From contig JAIBBK010000004.1 in assembly GCA_019694675.1 (NCBI GenBank), forward strand, positions 79,347 to 143,346: DNA of 64,000 bases, given 5' to 3'. Positions 53,058-61,421 of this stretch are shown here, piece after piece. The notes below the pieces were generated by a model, which saw only the letters and a program-made list of their open reading frames with translations, was not told the origin of the DNA and searched no databases. Numbering within the stretch: the first letter of the stretch is position 1; each line of letters starts with the position of its first letter. Position numbers and translations under genes: made by a program. This stretch comes from Ignavibacteria bacterium (GTDB taxonomy: Bacteria; Bacteroidota; Ignavibacteria; Tepidaquicellales; Tepidaquicellaceae).

Positions 53058-56000
53058 GTGAACGACCAATTCAAAGACATACTGGATCAGATCAGGCAAA
53101 AAGAATGCCTGAACAATGAGGAGCTTTCAAAGGTCTCCGGACTGCTGAATGATATCGAAAGCGAACTTCAGGCAAAATCGCTCGAACTGCAGATCGAACA
53201 CGCCCTCGACTGCGTCCGGGCAGTCGCCATGAAAATGAGAAAACCCGAAGACATGCTTGATGTATGCCGAATGATCTCGGATCAACTTATAAGTCTTGGC
53301 ATCAGAAACATCCGCAATGTTCAAACCGCCGTCTTCAACGAAAGCGAACATACATACATTAACTTCGTCTACTTTCTTCTTGATGATGAGACAAGCATTT
53401 ATGAGGTTGATTACGATGCTCAGCCGGATGTGTCAGCTTTTGCTCATAAGATGCTTGACGGACCGGATGAGTTTTTTACCACTTCTTTCGACAATGCTAA
53501 GATAAGAGATTATCTGGAATATCAGAAGAATGCCGGACAGTATGTTGACGAGCATCTCAGGAATTCTGAATCCCTGAATTTCTATTTCTACTCGCTCGGC
53601 ACAGGAGCGCTCGGCATTTCAACATATCACCCTCTTAATGAAGATGAGGTCGGACTCTTCAAGCGTTTTAGAAATGTTTTTGAACTCGCTTACCGCCGGT
53701 TCACAGATATTCAGACAGCGCTCGATCAGGCGCGCGAGGCACAGATTGAAGCCGCGCTGGAAAGAGTGAGGGCAGTTGCAATGAGCATGTCGCGGTCCGA
53801 AGATCTTCTTCAGGTCTGTGAGACGGTATTCAAAGAACTTCGTTCGCTTGGCTTTGAAGAAGGCCTTCTGAGAAATACTCAGATCGTAATCAACAACGAT
53901 GAGAAGGAATTCTATAATGGCTATCAGTATTCCGACTACGTCGGAGGCGAGATCGCTGAAGTCCCCTATCATCTGCATCCGGTAATAAAAATGCTCAACG
54001 AAAAGCTGCGGCAGTCAACTGATGCTTTTGCAGATATTGAGATCTCGGGAAGTGAACTTGATGACTGGAAAAGATTTGTCCGCAGCTTTCCGCAGAAATA
54101 TGACGAGAAACTCTTTGAGACCCCTAAGCTTCATTACTATTTTTATTCCGTAGGGATCGGCGCCCTGGGCATTTCCACATTCCGTTCACTTGGAACCGAG
54201 CAACTTGAGATCCTTCAGAGATTCAGAAATGTATTTGACCTCTGCTACAAAAGATACAACGACATCAAACAGGCAGAGGCGCAGGCACGTGAAGCAATGA
54301 TAGAAGCATCGCTCGAAAGAGTAAGGTCAAGGGCTGTTGCGATGCACACGAGCGAGGAGCTTGTTGAGGCTTCCGATGTATTCTTCCGTCAGCTTGGCTT
54401 GCTGGGCATAGATACTGTCAGAACTGGCATCGGATTATTCGACAGCAGGAATGAAACGGTTGAAGTGTGGTCCAGAGCTTATACGGGCGAGCATTCCGAA
54501 CAGAAAATTCTCGGCATTGTTCCAAAGAATGTAAACAGTTTTTTCAAGGAATGTTTTGATGCGTGGAAGAACAAAGAGCCGTATTTCACTTACAGTTTCA
54601 AAGAAAATGAAGTGAGGGAATTTTATGCCAGTATGAAGAACATTCTCTCATATCCAGAAAGAACGGAATTCAACGATGAAGAGCATTTCAGCATATTCTA
54701 TTTTCCCGAAGGCTCGCTCAATGTCGTTTCAAAGCAGAAGCTGAGGGATGAAGAACTGAGCGTACTGACGCGGTTTGCCGGCGTCTTCGGACTGATGTAC
54801 CGCCGCTTTCTGGATCTGAAAAAAGCCGAAGAGCAGACACGAGAAGCAAACATCGAAACCTCACTGGAAAGAGTAAGAGCCGCGGCAATGAGCATGATGA
54901 AACCGGAAGACCTTCTGAATGTGTGTGAGACTTTGTACACTGAGTTTCAAAGGCTTGGATTCGAAGAGATACGCAATGCAATGATCAATATTCATAACGA
55001 CGGGAAAAGCACTTTCATCAATTACGACTACTCGGATGAGATTGGTAGAAGCATCACTCCTTTATATTACGATATTCATCCTGTGATATCAAAGCAGATA
55101 AAGGAGATCAGAAAAGCTAACGATGCATTCTCCGAAACAGTCTTCGAAGGAAAAGACCTTGAGGGATGGATTGATTTCAGAAGAAGCCGCGGTGAGAAGG
55201 ATGATCCGCGCATAAACGCTCTTACATCGCTTCACTATTATTTCTACTCAATTGGCAACGGTTCAATTGGAATTTCAACGTTCAGTCCGATAAGCAGCGA
55301 TAAGCTCGTGCTTCTTAAGCGTTTCAGAAATGTGTTCAGTCTTTCGTACAGAAGATACTCAGACATTGCACTCGCCGGAGAGCAGGCGAGGGAGGCTAAG
55401 ATCGAGGCTGCCCTTGAAAGAGTCAGAAGCCGGTCAACGGGTATGCAAAAGAGCGAAGAACTCAGGGATGTTATCAAAGTTGTGTATGAGCAGTTTGCGC
55501 AACTTAAGATATTTGTTGAGCATTCCGGTTTCATTATTGACTATAAGACAAGAGATGACATGCTCATATGGTTGGCAGACGAGCACCAGATACCTTACCA
55601 GATAACTATTCCTTATTTTGATTCCCCGCACTGGAACAGTTTCATAGAAGCAAAGCAAAAAGGGCTTGACTTCTTTGCAAATCATTTGACTTTTGAAGAG
55701 AAGAACAAATTCTATCAGGATCTGTTTAAGCACTTCCCGGTTTCGGAAGAAGCAAGAGCATACTATCTCAATTGCCCGGGACTTGCCATTTCTACCGTAC
55801 TATTGGATAATATCGGTTTGTACATCGAGAATTTCTCCGGCATTCCGTATACAGATGAAGAGAATGCCACGCTGATGCGTTTCGGAAAAGTATTTCAGCA
55901 AACCTATACGCGCTTTCTCGATCTGCAAAATGCAGAAGAGCAGGCGCGCGAAGCCAGGATCGAGTCTGCTCTTGAGCGGGTAAGAAGCCGTGCAATGGCG

Positions 56001-58829
56001 ATGCATAGTTCCGAAGACCTGTCGTCAGCGATCAGTGCATTCTTTCAGGAACTGAAGTTGCTTGGCGTGAAGCCCTGGCGTTGCGGTGTTGGGCAGATTG
56101 AAGAAGAGACCCGCACTACTTATCTGACAACAACATCACTGAGCAGTGAAGGAGATCATACTGAAGTAACCGGAAAGCTCAGGCAGGAAGGCCATCCCGT
56201 GCTTGATAAGATCTTTGAGCACTGGAAGATGCAGAAGGATTACTTCCCTGTTCTTCGCGGAAAAGAGATTGATGAATATTACAAGGTAACAAAACCGCAG
56301 ATCGCATATCCCGACTATCCCGTGGACTCGGTTCAGTACGGACACATGATCTTTTTCAAGGAAGGATTTGTATTTGCTTGGACGGAGAAGGAAATGTCAG
56401 AGGATGAACTCAGGATATTCAGAAAGTTTGCAGGAGTTCTTAGTCTTACTTACAGACGTTATCTTGATCTGAAAGAAGCGGAGGCACAGGCAAGAGAAGC
56501 AAAGATCGAAGCGTCGCTCGAGCGTGTGCGCGCAAAGGCGATGGCAATGCACAAGACTGATGATTTCAATGACGCAGTAAAAGTTGTGTTTGATGAACTC
56601 GGCAAGCTGAATCTGGAAATGCAGAGATGCGGCATCGCAATTCTTGATGCGGAGAAAAGAAGCGCAGACCTGTGGACGGTTTTCATTTCACAGAAAGGAA
56701 GTGTTATGAATATCTGGGGAGAAGAATCTATGGATATACATCCCTTGCTTAAGGGCGCATTCAAGGCGTGGCAGGATCATGAAGACTTTTCGTATGTATT
56801 GAAAGGAAGCGACCTGATCAGCTATTATGACGTTCTGAAGCAAACAAATTTTCCTTTGCCGGAGTCTGAATCAGGCGTTGCGGATCCGGGGGAAGATGCG
56901 CAGTACTATCACAATTCGACTTTTGAGTACGGCGGATTGTTTGCATTCCGCAATTCTGAATTTCCGGATGAGGCGAAGAAAGTAATGAAGCGTTTTGCAG
57001 GCGTATTCACTCTCACATACAAACGCTTCCTTGATCTGCAGAGAGCTGAAGCCAGTGCTCGCGAAGCACAGATAGAAGCAGGCCTGGAAAGAGTAAGAAG
57101 CAGAACACTCGCAATGCATTCAAGCGATGAGCTTGCGGAGACTGCCGCTGTCCTTTTCCGCCAGCTTATCAGTCTCGGCATTTCACCGAACCGGCTATAC
57201 ATTGCGATCATCAAAGATGATTCCGGCAATGCGGAATTCTGGATCACCGATGAAGACGGAAGCAAGGTGAGTTCGGGATTCTCGGCTAATCTGAATGACA
57301 ATGCCTCATTCAAAAAAATGTTTGAAGGCTGGAAACTGCATGAGAAGTCCATAACAATAGACATGCAGGGAAAGGAACTGGAAGAATATTTTCAGCATCT
57401 CACTTCGCTGAATGTTCCTTTCATCGGAGGACTTTCTCAGACACGCAGAGTGCAGAACATTTCATACTTCTCGCAGGGATTCATCGGGATCGCATCGCCT
57501 GATCCGCAGCCGGATATGACTATTCAGCTTATCGAGAGATTTGCCTCAGTATTCAATCTCACATACGCGCGTTTCAGCGATCTCAAGCTCGCCGAAGCGC
57601 AGGCGCAGAAGGCACAGATTGAAACTGCTCTGGAAAGAGTGAGAGCAAGAGCCCTTGCTATGCAGCAGCCGGAGGAGTTGAAGGAAGTTGAAGATGTACT
57701 GCGTCACGAAATGGGATTGCTGGGACTTGATGAGCTTGAAACCTGCAGCATCTTTGTGCGGGACGGCAGTACAAACACTTTCGAGTGCCGGTATGCTTTG
57801 AAGAAACATCATGAAGAAAAACTTCAGCTTGTTACAGATCAGTTTACCATTGATCTGAAAGACACCGGTGCTGGCAGAGATATGCTGAAGTTCTATGATT
57901 CGGGAGATGAGCATGCATCAATTGCAATGAAGGGAGATAACCGCGTTGAGTGGGTAAGATATTGTGAAGAGAGGTCTGCTCCGTTCAGAGGTTATTACAG
58001 AGACAACATTCCGGACAAGACATATCATCTTCATAAATTTTCACACGGTGCGATCGGCGTAGTTTCAGACGGAGACATTTCCGCAGAGAGCCGGGATCTG
58101 CTCAGAAGAGCCGCATCGGTTTTTTCGCTTGCTTACTCACGCTTCAAAGATCTGATGCAGGCAAGAATTGATCTGGAGAATCTAAAAGAAGAGAAGAAGC
58201 GCGCCGATTCACTTCTGCTGAATATTCTGCCGGAGGAAATTGCAAACGAACTGAAGCAGTTCGGAAGATCATATGCGCGTAATCATGAAGAGGTGACGAT
58301 CCTGTACGCTGACATAAAAGGATTCACTGTCATAGCCGAGACACTCTCTGCACAGGAGCTTGTAACACAGCTTGATGAATGTTTCAGGGCATTTGACAAG
58401 ATCGTTGACAAGCACGGTCTTGAGAAGATAAGGACCATCGGCGATGCTTATGTATGCGCGTGCGGTTTGCCCAAGCCCGTGCCCGACAATGCCGTGCGGA
58501 CGGTAAGAGCCGCGCTTGATATGGTAACATTCATAAAGGGATTCGGAATGACGAGGCAGATACAGGATCTGCCCGCGTTTGAATTTCGTGTTGGCATTCA
58601 CACCGGACCGGTCATCACGGGAGTGGTAGGGTTGAAGAAATTCACATACGACATCTGGGGCGATTCCGTAACCATGGCCGCCCGCATGGAACAGCACGGC
58701 GAAGCCGGCAAGATCAACATCTCCGGCAGCACATATCAGCTTGTAAAAGACAAATTCAAATGCGTGCACAGAGGAAAGATCGAAGCGAAGAACAAGGGCG
58801 AGGTGGATATGTATTTTGTGGAGGGGTAA
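53058..58829 (+). CDS. Giant class III nucleotide cyclase with nine tandem sensor modules
   Basis: A 1923-residue protein starting at GTG 53058. Residues ~1-1700 are nine repeats of ~185 residues. Each opens with a helix of the pattern REAxIExxLERVRxRAMAM (near 44, 226, 411, 594, 778, 964, 1145, 1334, 1516), then a GAF-like alpha/beta domain ending in FRNVFxLxYRRYxDL. A linker helix leads to a class III cyclase domain (~1740-1923): ADIKGF with Asp1752 and GDAY with Asp1796, the canonical metal pair 44 apart; YDIWGDS and AARMEQHGEAGKI follow. Adenylate-type Asp1865 is kept, but the usual Lys is Arg1792 and the usual catalytic Asn is Thr1872. No membrane helix is seen. It should sense small molecules and make cAMP if active. 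Confidence 0.92.
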   Translation: MNDQFKDILDQIRQKECLNNEELSKVSGLLNDIESELQAKSLELQIEHALDCVRAVAMKMRKPEDMLDVCRMISDQLISLGIRNIRNVQTAVFNESEHTYINFVYFLLDDETSIYEVDYDAQPDVSAFAHKMLDGPDEFFTTSFDNAKIRDYLEYQKNAGQYVDEHLRNSESLNFYFYSLGTGALGISTYHPLNEDEVGLFKRFRNVFELAYRRFTDIQTALDQAREAQIEAALERVRAVAMSMSRSEDLLQVCETVFKELRSLGFEEGLLRNTQIVINNDEKEFYNGYQYSDYVGGEIAEVPYHLHPVIKMLNEKLRQSTDAFADIEISGSELDDWKRFVRSFPQKYDEKLFETPKLHYYFYSVGIGALGISTFRSLGTEQLEILQRFRNVFDLCYKRYNDIKQAEAQAREAMIEASLERVRSRAVAMHTSEELVEASDVFFRQLGLLGIDTVRTGIGLFDSRNETVEVWSRAYTGEHSEQKILGIVPKNVNSFFKECFDAWKNKEPYFTYSFKENEVREFYASMKNILSYPERTEFNDEEHFSIFYFPEGSLNVVSKQKLRDEELSVLTRFAGVFGLMYRRFLDLKKAEEQTREANIETSLERVRAAAMSMMKPEDLLNVCETLYTEFQRLGFEEIRNAMINIHNDGKSTFINYDYSDEIGRSITPLYYDIHPVISKQIKEIRKANDAFSETVFEGKDLEGWIDFRRSRGEKDDPRINALTSLHYYFYSIGNGSIGISTFSPISSDKLVLLKRFRNVFSLSYRRYSDIALAGEQAREAKIEAALERVRSRSTGMQKSEELRDVIKVVYEQFAQLKIFVEHSGFIIDYKTRDDMLIWLADEHQIPYQITIPYFDSPHWNSFIEAKQKGLDFFANHLTFEEKNKFYQDLFKHFPVSEEARAYYLNCPGLAISTVLLDNIGLYIENFSGIPYTDEENATLMRFGKVFQQTYTRFLDLQNAEEQAREARIESALERVRSRAMAMHSSEDLSSAISAFFQELKLLGVKPWRCGVGQIEEETRTTYLTTTSLSSEGDHTEVTGKLRQEGHPVLDKIFEHWKMQKDYFPVLRGKEIDEYYKVTKPQIAYPDYPVDSVQYGHMIFFKEGFVFAWTEKEMSEDELRIFRKFAGVLSLTYRRYLDLKEAEAQAREAKIEASLERVRAKAMAMHKTDDFNDAVKVVFDELGKLNLEMQRCGIAILDAEKRSADLWTVFISQKGSVMNIWGEESMDIHPLLKGAFKAWQDHEDFSYVLKGSDLISYYDVLKQTNFPLPESESGVADPGEDAQYYHNSTFEYGGLFAFRNSEFPDEAKKVMKRFAGVFTLTYKRFLDLQRAEASAREAQIEAGLERVRSRTLAMHSSDELAETAAVLFRQLISLGISPNRLYIAIIKDDSGNAEFWITDEDGSKVSSGFSANLNDNASFKKMFEGWKLHEKSITIDMQGKELEEYFQHLTSLNVPFIGGLSQTRRVQNISYFSQGFIGIASPDPQPDMTIQLIERFASVFNLTYARFSDLKLAEAQAQKAQIETALERVRARALAMQQPEELKEVEDVLRHEMGLLGLDELETCSIFVRDGSTNTFECRYALKKHHEEKLQLVTDQFTIDLKDTGAGRDMLKFYDSGDEHASIAMKGDNRVEWVRYCEERSAPFRGYYRDNIPDKTYHLHKFSHGAIGVVSDGDISAESRDLLRRAASVFSLAYSRFKDLMQARIDLENLKEEKKRADSLLLNILPEEIANELKQFGRSYARNHEEVTILYADIKGFTVIAETLSAQELVTQLDECFRAFDKIVDKHGLEKIRTIGDAYVCACGLPKPVPDNAVRTVRAALDMVTFIKGFGMTRQIQDLPAFEFRVGIHTGPVITGVVGLKKFTYDIWGDSVTMAARMEQHGEAGKINISGSTYQLVKDKFKCVHRGKIEAKNKGEVDMYFVEG

Positions 58830-58865
58830 CCATGCGGTGAATATGAGCCATATTCCCCGCAATTT

Positions 58866-59120
58866 ATGCCGAGAAAATTTGATTCTGCGGAGTTCTGGAA
58901 ACTTCATGCAACGACGGTGTTCAATGAACGTCAGGTGCTTATGTTGAACAAGCTGCTTGAAGGATTTGAAGGGAAACTGTCCAGTTCCAAGTGGACTAAG
59001 ATCACGCATTGCTCTGCAGATACCGCATTAAGAGACATTCAGGATCTGATAAGCAGCAATGTGCTTAGAAAAGAACCGGCAGGAGGCAGAAGCACTCACT
59101 ATGAGCTGGTCAGATTCTGA
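58866..59120 (+). CDS. Stand-alone C-terminal winged helix of a Fic protein
   Basis: An 84-residue frame that matches the end of Fic/DUF4172 proteins: FWKLHATTVFNERQVLMLNK, LLEGFEGKLSSSKWTKIT, DTALRDIQDLI and AGGRSTHYEL. In full proteins this winged helix follows the Fic core (HPFxxGNG), which is absent here, as is any upstream Fic sequence. It is either a domain relic or a small regulator in its own right. It starts 36 bases after the cyclase stop and is followed at 59174 by a scrap of duplicated cyclase 3' end. Confidence 0.7.
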   Translation: MPRKFDSAEFWKLHATTVFNERQVLMLNKLLEGFEGKLSSSKWTKITHCSADTALRDIQDLISSNVLRKEPAGGRSTHYELVRF

Positions 59121-59424
59121 GATACCATGAAGATGAGCGGGAGATCTTAAACCTGACAAAACCTGCACCCGCCGCGGAAAGATCAAGGCGAAGAACAAGT
59201 GCGAGGTGGATATGTATTTTTGCACTATCTAGTGTTCCGGCTGTAGTAAAGTCACCAACAAGCAATAACTGACTTCATCACGACATCCTATATAATCATT
59301 ATTGGAAACGCTTTACACAACAACCGCAGAATTTAATAACCTCACAAATTCTTACTTGATTTTCCAACCTGAAGTGAATAGAATGGGGTGAGTTAGTTAT
59401 ACAAATAAATATTTCAATATTCAC
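59121..59424. other. Intergenic region with duplicated cyclase 3' scrap
   Basis: 304 bases. The part at 59174-59221 is a copy of the cyclase end. The rest (59222-59424) is AT-rich and shows no gene or clear promoter. Confidence 0.5.
59174..59221 (+). repeat. Duplicate of the cyclase 3' end
   Basis: CGGAAAGATCAAGGCGAAGA and GTGCGAGGTGGATATGTATT mirror 58773-58822, the last codons of the cyclase (RGKIEAKNKGEVDMYF versus RGKIKAKNKCEVDMYF), with about four base changes. It shows that the Fic fragment was inserted between, or left after, a duplication of this end. Confidence 0.75.
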
Positions 59425-60450
59425 TTGGTACTGCCACTAAAAAAGAATCTTCCGATAAATCTCCTTGCTTCCTGCTTTAACAGTACTTCCGCCACATATA
59501 AGTACTATTGGCTGCTTTCAATCATTCAGGAAGTTGAAATGGGAAACACTAAGATTCGAAAGATTGACTTGTTCGCAAGAATGATTTCGAATGCGTGGTA
59601 CACGGTCAATTACTTCCACGTCTCGTTTGGCAAACAGGATTTAATTCAGAAAGCAGTTCATCTAATCAAAGATGAAGAGAGAATTTCAATTGATGAGAAT
59701 TTTCAAACCATCTTAAATAAGATTTCTAAGTCAGCAGGAACAGTAACTCAAAATCAGCTTTTGCATTTCAACAACAATGTTCCTCATTGGTTTCTTAGCC
59801 CGTGGTTTCCGAAAAAGAGCAAAGCAGAGATCTATGCAGATTCTAAGAAGTATTGCAACTATTGTATCTACGCCTTGTATGATGAACATATTGTAATAAA
59901 TCCGGAATGGACAGACTACTTAATTTCAAACAGTAAGATTCTCAAAGATTTCTGCTACTGGAATCTCAGCTTGTTCCTTCAGACAAGGAATCCCAACGTT
60001 CCTAACATCCCTAACAAACTGTTCAAACCTCCGCTAAGAGGGAGTTTGCAGAAACAAAGAAAGGGATTCTGGAACTTCGTTCTTAGAAATGGTTCGTTGA
60101 AGTGCATCTACACAGGGAAAGAACTCACGATCGGAAACTATGCTGTCGAGCACTTCGTACCCTACAGTTTCGTTTTACATGACCTGATGTGGAATCTGAT
60201 TCCTGCGGACAGCAGTTTCAATAGCAGCAAGAGCAACAAGCTTCCCCGGTTTGAAAGATTCTTCCCTTCCTTCTTCGATCTTCAAAGACGAGCTGTTGAC
60301 ATGGTTAGAAAGTCTGACCCAAAAAACAAATTCCTTGAAGACTATCTTACAATATTCCCTGATCTTAACAGCTTTAACAAAGAAGATTATTCCAAAACAA
60401 TTCAACCTCTGATAACTATAGCTTCCAATAACGGTTTTGAATACCTATAA
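59425..60450 (+). CDS. HNH endonuclease domain protein
   Basis: A 341-residue protein. The first usable start is TTG 59425, since TGA closes the frame at 59389 and no earlier ATG exists; the family N-terminus (ASCFNSTSATYKYYWLLSII) needs it. The N-terminal ~200 residues are helical (LFARMISNAWYTVNYFHVSF). The C-terminal HNH domain has LKCIYTGKEL, AVEHFVPYSFV (Glu242-His243), WNLIP (Asn257) and NSSKSNKLP at 266-274, fitting the beta-beta-alpha metal fold. It probably cuts DNA or RNA. The methyltransferase-HIT gene follows after 13 bases. The DNA is AT-richer than the cyclase region, suggesting acquisition. Confidence 0.87.
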   Translation: MVLPLKKNLPINLLASCFNSTSATYKYYWLLSIIQEVEMGNTKIRKIDLFARMISNAWYTVNYFHVSFGKQDLIQKAVHLIKDEERISIDENFQTILNKISKSAGTVTQNQLLHFNNNVPHWFLSPWFPKKSKAEIYADSKKYCNYCIYALYDEHIVINPEWTDYLISNSKILKDFCYWNLSLFLQTRNPNVPNIPNKLFKPPLRGSLQKQRKGFWNFVLRNGSLKCIYTGKELTIGNYAVEHFVPYSFVLHDLMWNLIPADSSFNSSKSNKLPRFERFFPSFFDLQRRAVDMVRKSDPKNKFLEDYLTIFPDLNSFNKEDYSKTIQPLITIASNNGFEYL

Positions 60451-60463
60451 ACAAACTGACACG

Positions 60464-61324
60464 ATGAACAGTCAAAACAATTACAGCCACCTTACCGCAA
60501 AGGAAAGGGAAACGCTGTCATTTCCGGCAAGATTTCTGCTGAACAAAAAACTTCTTAAAGGCGAGGTCCTTGACTTCGGTTGCGGATTTGGAAAGGATGT
60601 TGAACTGCTTTCAGCAAGAGGAATTGACATTACAGGTTACGACAAGCACTACTTTCCAAGGTACCCCAAGAAGAGATTTGACACTATTATATGCTTCTAT
60701 GTTTTGAATGTTCTTCTTCCAGAAGAACAAGCTTCTGTGCTTCTCGAATTGTCACGTCTTATCAAGCCGGATGGCAAGGTGTATATCGCCGTCAGAAGGG
60801 ACTTGCAGTACGAAGGGTTCAGGACACACAAACTGCATCAGAAGAAGACATACCAATGCAATGTTGTGCTTAAGTTCAAATCGGTTTTCAGGAATGAGAA
60901 TTGCGAGATCTATGAGTACAGGCATTACAATCAAATTGCCCGGAAAAGTAATCCTTCATGTCCGTTTTGCAATACGGAACCGGAAAGAATACTCATTGCA
61001 GAATCTGCTACAGCTTATGCAGTGCTCGACAAGTTTCCCGTAAGCAAAGGACATACTTTGATCATTCCAAAGAAACATTGCGCAGATTATTTTGACCTGA
61101 CATTCAAAGAACAGTCTGCATGCATGTTCATGATGAACTTTGTGAAGAAGATCTTGATGAAGGAGTTCAAACCGGAGGGTTTCAACGTCGGAATCAATAT
61201 CGGGGAAAGCGCAGGACAGACTGTCCCGCATGTTCACATGCATCTTATCCCTCGTTACAAAGGCGATGTGAAAGAGCCGCGCGGAGGTGTGCGAGGCGTG
61301 ATTCCGGAGAAGAGGGACTATTGA
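60464..61324 (+). CDS. SAM methyltransferase fused to HIT domain
   Basis: A 286-residue fusion starting at ATG 60464; a TTG at 60437 would overlap the HNH gene. Residues ~30-120 form a class I methyltransferase: LDFGCGFGKDVELL (36-49), acidic Asp60 in YDKHYF, and FDTIICFYVLNVL. Residues ~160-286 are a HIT domain: CPFC zinc pair (166-169), FPVSKGHTLIIPKKH and the histidine triad HVHMHLIPRY at 256-265, ending EPRGGVRGVIPEK. HIT proteins hydrolyse nucleotide-phosphate bonds such as AppppA or nucleotidylated ends. The fusion suggests paired modification and removal of a nucleotide adduct, with the neighbouring HNH nuclease. It is inference that the three genes act together. Confidence 0.9.
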   Translation: MNSQNNYSHLTAKERETLSFPARFLLNKKLLKGEVLDFGCGFGKDVELLSARGIDITGYDKHYFPRYPKKRFDTIICFYVLNVLLPEEQASVLLELSRLIKPDGKVYIAVRRDLQYEGFRTHKLHQKKTYQCNVVLKFKSVFRNENCEIYEYRHYNQIARKSNPSCPFCNTEPERILIAESATAYAVLDKFPVSKGHTLIIPKKHCADYFDLTFKEQSACMFMMNFVKKILMKEFKPEGFNVGINIGESAGQTVPHVHMHLIPRYKGDVKEPRGGVRGVIPEKRDY

Positions 61325-61421
61325 GAGGTTTTGCATCATTGTCGATTCGGAAGAAATGAAAAGAGCGGTAATTACATGTGTTGTTTCACTCGGACTCAGT
61401 TGCTAATTGTTTTCCAAGTAA

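Noticed and set aside
52349..53080. 243-codon minus-strand frame
   Set aside because: It covers the opposite strand of the second VOC gene and the GC-rich hairpins; composition is Arg/Pro/Ser-rich, as in shadow frames.
58269..59009. 246-codon minus-strand frame
   Set aside because: It is antisense to the catalytic domain of the cyclase and has no domain pattern.
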